This document shows positions 8,645-16,779 of a DNA stretch of 64,000 nucleotides, piece by piece; the first letter of the stretch is position 1; each line of letters starts with the position of its first letter. Both the position numbers and the translations under genes were made by a program. Source of the DNA: Micromonosporaceae bacterium KJ-029. Its GTDB lineage: Bacteria; Actinomycetota; Actinomycetes; Mycobacteriales; Micromonosporaceae. Location of the stretch: assembly GCA_005402585.1 (NCBI GenBank), contig BIFP01000003.1, forward strand, positions 1 through 64,000. Reading direction: 5' to 3'. The notes below the pieces were generated by a model. That model was not told the origin of the DNA and made no database searches. It saw only the letters and a program-made list of their open reading frames with translations.

Positions 8645-9112
8645 GTGCGATATGACGAACTCGAAGCGGCGATTCGCCACCTGACAGCCAGGGCCAGCAA
8701 TGACAACCTCCACGTTTTCGGCGCAGAGACGGTCGCCCGTCTCGTCCGAGACGAACGGCTGCTTGACGTCGCAGCTGAGGGCGAACTCGACGAGGACGCG
8801 GTGGCGGCGCTCACCATCGCCTTCGAGAACGTCCTGACTGCCGGCACGACCGACTTACGTACGCTGATGGCGCGCATCGATGGCGGCATCCTCACCGACG
8901 GCGACATGGACCCCGAACTACTGACCGCCGTCTCCGCACTCGAACATTGGACGACCTACCTGGAGACGGGCCAGCGCGGCGAGCTCTACGAACTTGCCGT
9001 CCGCTCCATCGAGCAGGTCGATTACCAGGTCTCGGCCGATCTCGGCGATTTTCTGGCCAAACCCGAGATGGCCGCAGAGTACGAGCGGATCGAGCGTCTG
9101 CTCACCGCGTAG
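8645..9112 (+). CDS. conserved-looking hypothetical protein
   Basis: A 155-residue acidic, helix-rich cytoplasmic protein starting at GTG 8645. I do not recognise the family. The size, acidity and helical periodicity (MRYDELEAAIRHL at the start, EYERIERLLTA at the end) are like those of some immunity-type or contact-inhibition accessory proteins, but no toxin gene is adjacent, so that is only a possibility. Codon position bias (GC-rich third positions) supports it being a real gene. Confidence 0.65.
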   Translation: MRYDELEAAIRHLTARASNDNLHVFGAETVARLVRDERLLDVAAEGELDEDAVAALTIAFENVLTAGTTDLRTLMARIDGGILTDGDMDPELLTAVSALEHWTTYLETGQRGELYELAVRSIEQVDYQVSADLGDFLAKPEMAAEYERIERLLTA

Positions 9113-9235
9113 CGGCGGCCGGGGCAGACCGTTCCCGGGGCGGCCGGTCGCAATGCTCGCATCCGGCATCGGAGGCGGCGGCACCCGCACAGCCAACGCC
9201 TCCTGGCCCTGACCGCCGCCATCGGGCACCAACAG

Positions 9236-9466
9236 TCAGGCCCACCACTTCGGATACCACCTCAATACCTCTTCCGCAGACTTCGGCGACCTGGACTCCC
9301 TTTCCCGCCAATCGGCGATGACAGTCGGGCCTTGAAACAGCAGCAGCCCGGCGAGAAGGAGGAGCCACGTCGCCTCATCGGGCCAGCCCAGCCACAACCC
9401 GACGCCCCACCCGAGCCAGAACAGGAACCCCACGAACTGCGTCGCACGAAGGAGCCTGCGCTTCAT
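9236..9466 (-). CDS. small two-helix membrane protein
   Basis: A 76-residue protein from the ATG at 9464-9466. Two hydrophobic stretches (FVGFLFWLGWGVGLWLGW and WLLLLAGLLLFQG) are separated by a short polar turn, followed by a basic/acidic cytoplasmic tail ending in WYPKWWA. No family is recognised. An upstream in-frame extension belongs to an IS481-like transposase fragment and is not part of this gene. Confidence 0.55.
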   Translation of the reverse strand: MKRRLLRATQFVGFLFWLGWGVGLWLGWPDEATWLLLLAGLLLFQGPTVIADWRERESRSPKSAEEVLRWYPKWWA

Positions 9467-9539
9467 GCCTGAAAGTCTACGGTGGATCGACAAGGAGGCC
9501 GAGTCCCCGACGCCGGCAGCGGCGTACGGAATCGCAGCA

Positions 9540-9660
9540 ACGGCCCCGACGGCGCCCCGGACGGCTTCCAGGTCGGGCCAGACCGGAACGTCGTCCAGCA
9601 GTTCACGGCGCAGGGTCTGGTGGAACCGTTCCACCTTTCCGGTCGCGGCGCTCCGAAATC
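9540..9660 (-). pseudogene. IS481-type transposase fragment
   Basis: About 40 codons carry the near-C-terminal signature of IS481/integrase-core transposases, including TGKVERFHQTLRRELL followed by DDVPVWPDLEAV. Glu and the FHQTLRREL segment belong to the DDE catalytic domain. Nothing of the remaining 300 or so residues is present and no terminal repeats were seen. The frame then fuses by chance to the small membrane protein gene. It marks a past insertion and deletion. Confidence 0.7.
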
Positions 9661-9670
9661 GGTCCGGCGA

Positions 9671-10160
9671 TCAGTCCTCGATGATGGGACGGATGGGTGA
9701 CAGGAACGGATCGAGGCGTTCGGTGATCTCACCCCGCGCCATGACGTGCACCCGGAACGCGTTCGGACCAGGAGAGACCGGCATTTCCTCGTCTTTCTCG
9801 TAGAGGAGGCCGTACCCAGCAGCCGTCGTGCGACGAACTGGAGCATCTTGCGCATCCCCCGCCGCCTCGTCCCGACGTCGGTTGGCCACCCCATGCAGGA
9901 GGAAGTAATACTCTCCCCGTTGAGGACGGTCACCTCCGCCGACACGTTCGTCGGGAAGTCCAACCCGACCACCAGTTCGTTCAGCTCATCGATGATGGCG
10001 CCGAGTTGGCCGGTGTCCGACTCCTCGGTGGTCTCCGAGAGGCGGAACCAGCCGTGGCGTTCGAGAAGCCCCAAGGCGACCGCCTTGCGGAATGGCTCAT
10101 TGAGCAACAGGCGGTGTCCAGTTCGGACGGTAACGCGTCGATATTGACGTGGGCGACCAT
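9671..10160 (-). pseudogene. frameshifted hypothetical gene
   Basis: Three consecutive frames join into one plausible protein of about 160 residues. It starts at ATG 10158-10160 (MVAHVNIDALPSELD). It shifts near 10125 to the frame reading HRLLLNEPFRKAVALGLLER and onwards to NVSAEVTVLNGESITSSC. It shifts again near 9890-9840 to the frame ending YGLLYEKDEEMPVSPGPNAF and IRPIIED. Two frame changes indicate decay, or sequence errors if the record is a draft. The family is not recognised. Confidence 0.5.
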
Positions 10161-10289
10161 TCGGTGCCTTACCTGCCGTTCTGTGGCCGGTTGTTGCGCT
10201 GGAGGAAGTAGCGTGTCCATGGCGGGCGGAGAAAGAATCGTGCGCGAAGGTATCGATCGCAGGGGCATTCGCGTACGCTGATCGCACGT

Positions 10290-11075
10290 CACGGGGTCAC
10301 GAATGTTAGGAGGTGATCACAGTGAATGGTGTGGTGCGTGGAGCGGTCGACGCTCTCTGACGTTGAACGGGCTAGCGCCAGCGACTAGGTTCACCTTTGC
10401 CGCTGGCTCAGCGAGCACGCCTAGCCGGCCGCCCGCAGGCATCCCTGAGCTGCTGACACTCAGTGCCGGCTAGGCGTCCCGCTATGTTCGGGGCCGCGCA
10501 ATGTCCCATCTGGCACCGCACCACACAGCGAGCGGATCCTTCGACGTCGACCCGATCTGGGAGCCACGGAATCGCACGAGCGGAACCATCCGGTGGTTAC
10601 GGCGTTCGTGCTGGCACAAACACCGCAACACGCTGGATGCGCCTTCTCCGGACGCCGCCTGGATAAATACGGCCGACCGGCGCCTCGACCAGAACAAGAT
10701 GCTGGGCACCCGGCTGGCCAGAGAATGCGGAACGTGGATATCGGGCCACCAGCTGGTGGTAATCCGCCCGCCGAGAACTGCCCCTTCGCCTGGCAATGAC
10801 AGCACAGTCGTCGATCCGGCGAGGAAGAATCAGCCTTTTGACAGGGCCGCCGCCACGAACGTGATGACCTTTGTGGATGAGCGTTATCAAGGTGCCCGTG
10901 GCAGCCAGTGGTGCTCGAGCCGTCGCCACCCTCCTGGCCAAGCTGCGCTGTGCTGCCCACGCCGAGCCACCACGATCGTGCAGGCCATCCTCGTCCTGCA
11001 TGAGGTCGAGGCCAACCGCTACGCACGATAGAAAGAGCTGGTCAGCGGCAACGTCGCCCGTCGGACGCCCCCGTG
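10290..11075. other. gene-free relic region with permease-leader copy B
   Basis: No reading frame here looks coding: candidate ORFs have skewed composition and no family features. It holds the 28-bp and 86-bp blocks (10734-10761, 10763-10848) duplicated from the APC permease locus, now joined by an internal deletion. In copy B the leader frame that is open in copy A has a TGA. The rest shows no structure that I can name. It is best read as a decayed paralogous permease locus next to transposase debris. Confidence 0.6.
10763..10848 (-). repeat. 86-bp leader repeat, copy B
   Basis: The second copy of the 4705-4790 leader (80 of 86 positions the same), abutting a 28-bp remnant of the permease coding region at 10734-10761. 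The deletion of 231 bp relative to copy A removes the start codon and first 75 or so codons. Confidence 0.75.
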
Positions 11076-11555
11076 TTAGCTGGCGTCGATGAACAGACCG
11101 GCGTAGCGGTCCAGGTACAGCGGCCAGCCCTGCTCGTGAGTGACGCCGTCACGAACCGACTCCCAGCCCGGACCGTGCCGGTCCAGTTTGCGGTGCTCCA
11201 ACTCGACCCGGGTCCGCTGCGGTGTCTCGGCGACGAACCGGACCTCGACCTCGCTGGCGTTGTCCGGATCCTGTTCGACCTGCCAAGCCGGGCTGATGTC
11301 CCAGCTGAACACGACCCGGTCCGGCGGCTCGAAGGCGAGGATTCGCGCCCAGGCGCACTCACTGCCGTCCTCACCGCGGTCATAGATGTGCCCACCGACC
11401 TTCGGCTCGAACACAGTCTCCGCGATCGGCGACCCCAACAGGTTGTGCTCCTTCGGCTTGAAGTCGCCAAACCGCTCGGTGAACACCGCGAACGCCCGTT
11501 CGACTGGCGCGTCGACCACGATCTGCCGCCGCACCACCGTATCCGCGCCGCTCAT
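11076..11555 (-). CDS. SRPBCC (AHSA1-like) domain protein
   Basis: A 159-residue START/Bet v1-fold protein of the activator-of-Hsp90-homologue type common in actinomycetes. It shows the family start RQIVVDAPVERAFAVFTERF, the segment EPKVGGHIYDRGEDGSE and the helix near the C-terminus (GWPLYLDRYAGLF). Such proteins bind small hydrophobic ligands, and their exact function is generally unknown. The ATG at 11553-11555 overlaps the upstream ArsR stop (ATGA), a standard ArsR-SRPBCC operon. Confidence 0.88.
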   Translation of the reverse strand: MSGADTVVRRQIVVDAPVERAFAVFTERFGDFKPKEHNLLGSPIAETVFEPKVGGHIYDRGEDGSECAWARILAFEPPDRVVFSWDISPAWQVEQDPDNASEVEVRFVAETPQRTRVELEHRKLDRHGPGWESVRDGVTHEQGWPLYLDRYAGLFIDAS

Positions 11556-11875
11556 GATTCCTCCTCGTCCCGTCGCTCGGTAACGTCCCTGAAGCCGTCC
11601 AATGCCCGGCTCCAGTAGGTGTCGAGCTGATCTCGTAACGCGGCCACGCCGGCGGGATTGAGTCGGTAGACACGCCGCGTGCCCGCGGTACGGTCCATCA
11701 CCAGACCAGCGTCCTTCAGCACCCGCAGATGCTGAGACACCGCCGGCCGGCTGACCGGCAGCACCGCAGCCAGCTCGCCGACCGCCCTTGGCCGCTCCGC
11801 GAGACACGCGATGATCGCCCGCCGCGTCGGGTCGCCCAGAGCGTCCCACCCATCCTCAACCCGGTAAGTGGACAC
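11552..11875 (-). CDS. ArsR-family winged-helix repressor
   Basis: A 107-residue regulator: WDALGDPTRRAIIACLAERP, then the recognition helix in SRPAVSQHLRVLKDAGLV and the wing RTAGTRRVYRLNPAG. There are no metal-binding Cys pairs in the alpha-3 or alpha-5 positions, so it is of the SRPBCC-linked type rather than a metal sensor. It is first in the operon with the SRPBCC gene and likely autoregulates through the dyad at 11880-11897. Confidence 0.88.
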   Translation of the reverse strand: MSTYRVEDGWDALGDPTRRAIIACLAERPRAVGELAAVLPVSRPAVSQHLRVLKDAGLVMDRTAGTRRVYRLNPAGVAALRDQLDTYWSRALDGFRDVTERRDEEES

Positions 11876-11879
11876 GAAC

Positions 11880-11897
11880 GGTAAGCTACGACTTACC
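11880..11897. promoter_or_regulatory. putative ArsR operator
   Basis: A perfect inverted repeat GGTAAG-ctacga-CTTACC lies five bases upstream of the ArsR start codon. A further GGTAAG half-site occurs inside the first codons, near 11861. Position and symmetry fit an autoregulatory operator. The rest of the 316-bp gap up to 12191 shows no gene. Confidence 0.55.
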
Positions 11898-12191
11898 GAC
11901 GATGTCTGTCAAGCCCCGCCATTCCTCAGGGCACCCGAGCCGGTCAGCGCCAGTAGCTCTGGGCGCCCGCAGCAGACGCAGGCGTGGCGGGACAGCCGGA
12001 TCGTGGCCGGGCAAGACAGCACAGCGAGGCTCCTGTTCGGGGCGCTTCGACGCCACCATCCAGCCGACCCGGCCCTATCTTCAGGCCGACCTGGAACTGA
12101 AACGCCGGACCTCGACCGCTACCACCGTGCCTGGAAGGCTGAGCGGCGTTGATGCCGTTGACACCCGGGGCCTCGGGCCGCTTGTTGCGTC

Positions 12192-13151
12192 CTATCCGAC
12201 CTTGAGGGCCAGCTTCCCGACATAGTGGTTATTTAGGGCACGATGCGCATCCTTGACTCGCTCCATCGGGAAGGTCCGGGCGACGTGGACCTCGAAGGAG
12301 CTCGCCTCGACGATCGTGTTCAGTCGATCGGTGGCGGTGCGGCTGCGATCCCCGTCGTAGTAGGACACCTTCGCGCCTGGCGACGTTACAGGCAGGGGCA
12401 GGACACCGTTCGGCCAGGCGATCCGCCCCGATTTCTTGATCGCGCCAAGAGAATGTTCGGCAGTCTCGCCTCCCACGGTGACCAGAGCCGCATCGAGCCC
12501 GCCTGGTGCGAACTCGAATGCCGCAGCCAACACATCGTCTTTGCGACCGTCGACGGCGTAGTCAGCGCCCAGCCGCCGGGTCAGGGCGACACCGTCGTCA
12601 CCAGAGGCCACGGCCATGTGCCCGATACCCCCGCTGGCGCCGAAGACCATGAGCGTCTCGTCCGGCCGCAGGCCGAGCAGGTCGAGGCCGCTCAGTGCAG
12701 TCAGGGCATCCCAAGCCATCGGGCCGGCCTGTTCGGTCGGCACCCGGTCGGGCACGCGCGCCACGAACTCCGCCTCAACGACGCCGTACTCGGCGTAGGA
12801 GCCGCCACGCGGCACCGGCATCGTCGCAGCGTAGACCCGCTCACCGACGTCAAACCGAGTAACGTTCCGTCCGACCGCAGCCACCGTGCCGGCCGCGTCC
12901 CAGCCGAGGACATAGGGGAAGGTCGACGCAACGCCGAACATGCCGTCGTAGCCCCCCTCCCGCTCGACCGCGTCCCAGGACCCGACTCCTGCGAACTCCA
13001 CTCGAACGAGGACGTCGTCGTCGCCGACCTCCGGAAGCGGCATCCGGCGCGACAAGAGTTCGTCGACTCCGCCGAACCGGTCGAGGACGACCGCGTTCAT
13101 CTGCGGCTCCACGATCGCGCCGCCCGCTGTGCGCTCGACTCTGCTGTCCAT
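12192..13151 (-). CDS. zinc-free NADPH:quinone oxidoreductase family protein with internal deletion
   Basis: A 319-residue MDR-superfamily enzyme from ATG 13149-13151, preceded by AAGGAGG. It has the GroES-like half with YVLGWDAAGTVAAVGRNV and the Rossmann start VFGASGGIGHMAV. Directly after this comes ASGDDGVALTRRLGADYAVDGR. In relatives about 13 residues (QLAK...GARVLAV) lie between these two stretches, forming the first Rossmann helix and second strand. The loss is in frame and could impair NADPH binding. It is divergent from the MarR gene, which probably regulates it. Confidence 0.8.
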   Translation of the reverse strand: MDSRVERTAGGAIVEPQMNAVVLDRFGGVDELLSRRMPLPEVGDDDVLVRVEFAGVGSWDAVEREGGYDGMFGVASTFPYVLGWDAAGTVAAVGRNVTRFDVGERVYAATMPVPRGGSYAEYGVVEAEFVARVPDRVPTEQAGPMAWDALTALSGLDLLGLRPDETLMVFGASGGIGHMAVASGDDGVALTRRLGADYAVDGRKDDVLAAAFEFAPGGLDAALVTVGGETAEHSLGAIKKSGRIAWPNGVLPLPVTSPGAKVSYYDGDRSRTATDRLNTIVEASSFEVHVARTFPMERVKDAHRALNNHYVGKLALKVG

Positions 13152-13167
13152 CGCCCCTCCTTGTTTA

Positions 13168-13217
13168 CTTGAGTGAATCAAGGATCATTGGACCACAGAC
13201 TATTTGAGCGGATCAAG
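13168..13217. promoter_or_regulatory. two MarR-type operators between oxidoreductase and marR genes
   Basis: Two similar dyads occupy the 87-bp divergent gap: CTTGAgtgaaTCAAG at 13168-13182 and TTTGAgcggaTCAAG at 13203-13217, centred 35 bp apart. Each has TTGA/TCAA arms with a 5-base centre, typical of MarR-family sites. One abuts each start codon, which would allow coordinated repression of both genes. Confidence 0.6.
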
Positions 13218-13238
13218 TAACTCCTCTAGGCTGGGGAC

Positions 13239-13661
13239 ATGGCGCTGCCGAGCGGACCCGTAACCACCTCATCCGAGGCCGAGGCCGTCTTGTTCGACCT
13301 GGTCGACGTATACGACCGCGCCTATGAGGCGGCAGCGGCCGAGCTGTCGCTCAGCCCGGCGCAGGCATGTGTGCTCGGGCGACTCGATGAGCGACGCGGC
13401 ATGGGCGCCTTGGCCGAGGAACTCGGCTGCGATGCCTCCAACATCACCCAGATCGTCGTGCGTCTCGAAGCGCTCGGCCTCGTAACCCGCGAACCGAATC
13501 CCCGGGACCGCCGCGCCCGACTCGTCGCGCGAACCCCCCAAGGAGACGAGATCAACCACCGGTTCGCAACAGCCTTCACCTTCGCCCGCACGGCGGTCGG
13601 GCGGCTCTCACCCGACGAACAGGACCAGTTGACGGCGCTACTGCGCAAAGCACTGGGCTGA
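13239..13661 (+). CDS. MarR-family transcriptional regulator
   Basis: A 140-residue winged-helix protein. ELSLSPAQACVLGRLDER begins the DNA-binding domain, GALAEELGCDASNITQIVVRLEALGLV holds the recognition helix, and EPNPRDRRARLVARTPQG is the classic MarR wing with the DxRxR motif. It is divergent from the quinone oxidoreductase gene with two operator-like dyads between them. A redox or phenolic inducer is likely by family precedent. Confidence 0.9.
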   Translation: MALPSGPVTTSSEAEAVLFDLVDVYDRAYEAAAAELSLSPAQACVLGRLDERRGMGALAEELGCDASNITQIVVRLEALGLVTREPNPRDRRARLVARTPQGDEINHRFATAFTFARTAVGRLSPDEQDQLTALLRKALG

Positions 13662-13690
13662 CCCGCACCCACGGCCACCGACCCAACGCT

Positions 13691-14161
13691 CTAACTGATC
13701 GAAAAGAGACGGTCAACGGGATCCACGACGGCAGGCAGCAACGCGCCGGGCACGAGGGCCGGGTCGTCGGCGCGGACCGTGTCTGCCTCGAACGCGGCGA
13801 ACCCGGGCCCACTGATACGCAGGCGGAGTTCGAGTCCAGGATCCTCTCCACCCAGGTGGTTCGCCACCGCGAGAATCTCCGCCGTCGCGGCGACACCAGA
13901 GGCGGACAGCCGACGCGCGTCGCTCCGCGAGCGGGCGACCAGCCGCCAGCCGAAGACGCCGAAACCGACCCCGACGGTCGTCACCAGTACGCCGCCGGCG
14001 AGTAAACCCCAAAAGTCTGCGGGCGACCGCGTTGAGTCTCGCGTGACCGCGACGGCGAGCAGCACCGGCCCGGGCAGGCAGATAGCCAGGAACGCCAGTC
14101 GGCAGAGTAGCGCGCCGATCGGACCGACGCGCGCTTCCGCTTCCCGAGGGGTACTCGTCAC
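13691..14161 (-). CDS. two-helix membrane protein, DUF3592-like
   Basis: A 156-residue protein with two N-terminal transmembrane helices (LAFLAICLPGPVLLAVAV and LLAGGVLVTTVGVGFGVFGW). A soluble beta-rich tail follows, with GVAATAEILAV and a closing segment ending in the short VVDPVDRLFSIS. This layout matches small DUF3592-type proteins. The GTG start overlaps the stop of the upstream epimerase remnant (GTGA), so they were once translationally coupled. Confidence 0.6.
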   Translation of the reverse strand: MTSTPREAEARVGPIGALLCRLAFLAICLPGPVLLAVAVTRDSTRSPADFWGLLAGGVLVTTVGVGFGVFGWRLVARSRSDARRLSASGVAATAEILAVANHLGGEDPGLELRLRISGPGFAAFEADTVRADDPALVPGALLPAVVDPVDRLFSIS

Positions 14162-14868
14162 TCTCGCACCCTAGTGCAGCTCCCGACCTGCAGGGTGAAC
14201 CCGAACCTGGCCGCGGCCTGTTGCGGGTCGCCGGTAGGGAGGCAGTCGCGCAGCAGGACGTCGATGAGATGCTCGGTGATTCCTGGTACCAGCCGGCTGG
14301 CGAGGCGTGCGGCCCAGCCGGGCAGGTGCCGGATGCGGACCCGGCCGGGATTGATGTGGTCGACGAACCCGTCCACGGTGTACGACTGTGGTCCGGCCAG
14401 CTCGAACGTGCCGGTGGTCGTGGCCGGGTCGAGCGCCGCCCGGGTCAGCGCCTGCACCACGTCGCCGCGCGAGATCCAGGCGTAGCGTTGGCTTCCTGGT
14501 CCTGGCACCGACACGCGTCCGTGCCGTGCCAGCAACGCCGAGGCGGTCGGCCCGGGCTGGTCAGGCGGCCCGTAGATGTGGGCGCACCAGAAGATCACCG
14601 CTGGAATGCCGCTGTCGTGCAGGAGTTGTTCGGCCTCGGCCATGAATCGCAGGTACGGATTGGCCGATGTGGCGGCGGCGTCCAGGTAGGACAGGAAGAC
14701 CACCCGCCGCGCGGCGCAGTCCTGCAAGGCGGCACAGGTTGCCGCGACAGTGTCGCGGTTGGCGGCGCGATAGCCCCTGGCTTGAACGGAGTGACGGAGA
14801 TCCGGGCCGGCGACATCGACGGCGCCGGACGTGACGACGTCGTGCAGGTCGGCGACACCGGCGGGCCG
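14158..14868 (-). pseudogene. 5'-truncated NAD-dependent epimerase/NmrA-like gene
   Basis: About 235 codons continue in one frame to position 14868, but no start codon or N-terminal Rossmann GxxGxxG is present. The frame begins abruptly next to the stop of the VWA gene. Conserved parts are RRVVFLSYLDAAATSANPYL, VIFWCAHIYGPP (a YxxxK-less NmrA/epimerase-type region) and WISRGDVVQALTRAAL. Roughly 60 N-terminal residues are missing. A weak TTG start at 14727 would give a 189-residue piece without cofactor site. A deletion that fused it to the VWA locus is the likely cause. Confidence 0.65.
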
Positions 14869-14875
14869 GGGCGGG

Positions 14876-16666
14876 TCAGAAGCTGCTGACCAGCTTCACG
14901 AAGGCGTCGTCGATCTTCGTCGGGTCGGTGGCGTCGAATGCCTTGCCCGAGGATGCCTTGGCGATCTTGTCCAGGGTGGCGAAGTCCGAATCCCGGTCGA
15001 AGGCGATGCAGAACACCTTCACCGGGCGCTGGGGGTCCAGCTCGATGTCGGCGAGCAGCTTGGCCAGGTCGTTGTCGGGGCTGTACTCGTTCTTGCCGTC
15101 GGTCAGCACCACCACCGCGTTGATGCGCTCCGGGTCGTAGCGATCGACCAGGTGCTGGTGGGCGGCCCGCACGGTGGTGTAGAGCGCGGTACCCCCCGCG
15201 ACGTGCAGCTTGGCGATCCGACTGGTGAGGCGTTTCTGGTCGAAGTCGCCGAGCGGGACGTCCTCCTGGTACGGCCGGTCCGGCCGCCGACGGGTCTCCG
15301 AGGAGAAGGACCAGAGGCCCACCCGGTCCTCGGAGTTGAGCAGAGCCAGGCCATTGCCCGCCGCCGCCGAGGCCACCTGGAACCGGGTACGGTTCCCGAC
15401 CGCCGCCTCCATCGACCCGGAGGTGTCCAGGGCGATCAGCACGTTGGCCTTCTTGCGCAGGGTGCCCCACCCCTGCAGCATCGCCTCGACCACCTGGGGG
15501 TCCGGTGGGCTGAAGTAGGTCAGCCCACCCGCCGGCTCGGCCCCCACGCTGGCCAGCAGGGTCGCCGAGGCCCGTCGCTCGTGGTTCCGGAATCCGAGGC
15601 GGGTGAACTTCTCCTGCTGGGCGTCCTCGGTCAGATAGGCCAGGAGGTCGGCCGCCGCCGCCCGCTGCTGCTCGTCGGCGGAGGGGAGCACCACGAACGG
15701 GTGATCCAGGTTGAAGGTTCCCTCCTTCGGGTGGACGGCGACCAGGGGTACGCGGGGACGGGCCCCCTGTTCCTGGCCGTCGCGCCGAGGGCTCAGCCCG
15801 CCCTCGTTGTAGAGGTAGACCAGTTCCTCCTGGAGCACCATGGCACTCATGTGACCCGAGCCCTCCCGATCACGAGCCAGGTCGGCCTCGGCGAGGTCCC
15901 GCAGCAGTTCCACCGAGTCGTCGCTGTAGTGCGACACGTTCGCCTCGATGCGCCGGACGAACTGGGTCACCGCCGGGTCGGCGAGGTCGGCACGCGTCAG
16001 GTCGCTGGACCGTTGCGCGGCGGCATAGTAGGTGGCGATGGTCGCGGCCAGCCCGGAGGTGGACAGGTTCGGGTTGTCCTTGCCGAAGGTGAACCGCCCC
16101 CACTCCGGTTTGCCGAAGCCAGCCCACCCCTCGCGCCCGGAGAGGCCGAGAATCTCCCCCCAGCCCAGGGGACCCTGCTGGCGGACCAACTCCCCCTTCT
16201 GCTGGGGCATTGCGATCACCAGGGGACTGTTCGCGATCGAGGGGTAGTCGTCGGGGGTCTGCGGCTCCCGGCCGGCGGCCCGGTCCAGCAGCCGGAGCTG
16301 ACCGGTCCACAGGCTCGAGGTCGGCAGCCAGACATGGGGCTCCGGCAGGTCGGTACCCCGCCACCCGACGGCCAGGGCTTCGGCGGCCTCCCCCGAGTTC
16401 AGGCGGGACACGTGGACCCGGGCGCAGCCCCCACCGGGCAGAGGACGTCGACTGTCGTTGTAGCCCTCGGCCAACTCGACGAGCAGGGCGGCCTTCTCCG
16501 TGGAGGAGTTGACCTCCAGGGCGACGGTGCACTCCGGACGGTCCTGTCCGGTGGGCGTTGTCTTCCGCTGCCCGACGACGACGGCTCCAGCGATCACCAC
16601 CAGCCCTGCACTGACTGCGGCAGCGTATGGCAACCACTGCCGGGTACGCGTCGGGGCTGAGGCCAT
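14876..16666 (-). CDS. membrane-anchored substrate-binding-like/VWA domain protein
   Basis: A 596-residue protein anchored by one N-terminal helix (AAAVSAGLVVIAGAVVVG) and facing outward. Residues 40-340 look like an extracellular solute-binding (type 2) fold, with CTVALEVNSSTEKAALLVEL and PSIANSPLVIAMPQQ. Residues 400-596 are a von Willebrand A domain with an intact MIDAS (DTSGSM; later T of GGTALY and D of LTDGKNEY). The combination is known in actinomycetes and fits a metal-dependent adhesion or signalling role. It is 113 bp downstream of the Ser/Thr kinase gene on the same strand, probably an operon. Confidence 0.8.
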   Translation of the reverse strand: MASAPTRTRQWLPYAAAVSAGLVVIAGAVVVGQRKTTPTGQDRPECTVALEVNSSTEKAALLVELAEGYNDSRRPLPGGGCARVHVSRLNSGEAAEALAVGWRGTDLPEPHVWLPTSSLWTGQLRLLDRAAGREPQTPDDYPSIANSPLVIAMPQQKGELVRQQGPLGWGEILGLSGREGWAGFGKPEWGRFTFGKDNPNLSTSGLAATIATYYAAAQRSSDLTRADLADPAVTQFVRRIEANVSHYSDDSVELLRDLAEADLARDREGSGHMSAMVLQEELVYLYNEGGLSPRRDGQEQGARPRVPLVAVHPKEGTFNLDHPFVVLPSADEQQRAAAADLLAYLTEDAQQEKFTRLGFRNHERRASATLLASVGAEPAGGLTYFSPPDPQVVEAMLQGWGTLRKKANVLIALDTSGSMEAAVGNRTRFQVASAAAGNGLALLNSEDRVGLWSFSSETRRRPDRPYQEDVPLGDFDQKRLTSRIAKLHVAGGTALYTTVRAAHQHLVDRYDPERINAVVVLTDGKNEYSPDNDLAKLLADIELDPQRPVKVFCIAFDRDSDFATLDKIAKASSGKAFDATDPTKIDDAFVKLVSSF

Positions 16667-16779
16667 CGGGGCTCCTCCTCAGTGCTCAACAGGAGACAGC
16701 AAACCTATCGGTCCCGAGCCACCCGCTCTAGCCCGCCACCCCGGCTCGGTCGGCGTCGACGCGGTCAGGGCCAACACCT

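Noticed and set aside
10460..11026. A 188-residue minus-strand protein
   Set aside because: It is Arg/Ser/Cys-rich, spans the decayed leader repeat and lacks any family feature or ribosome site.
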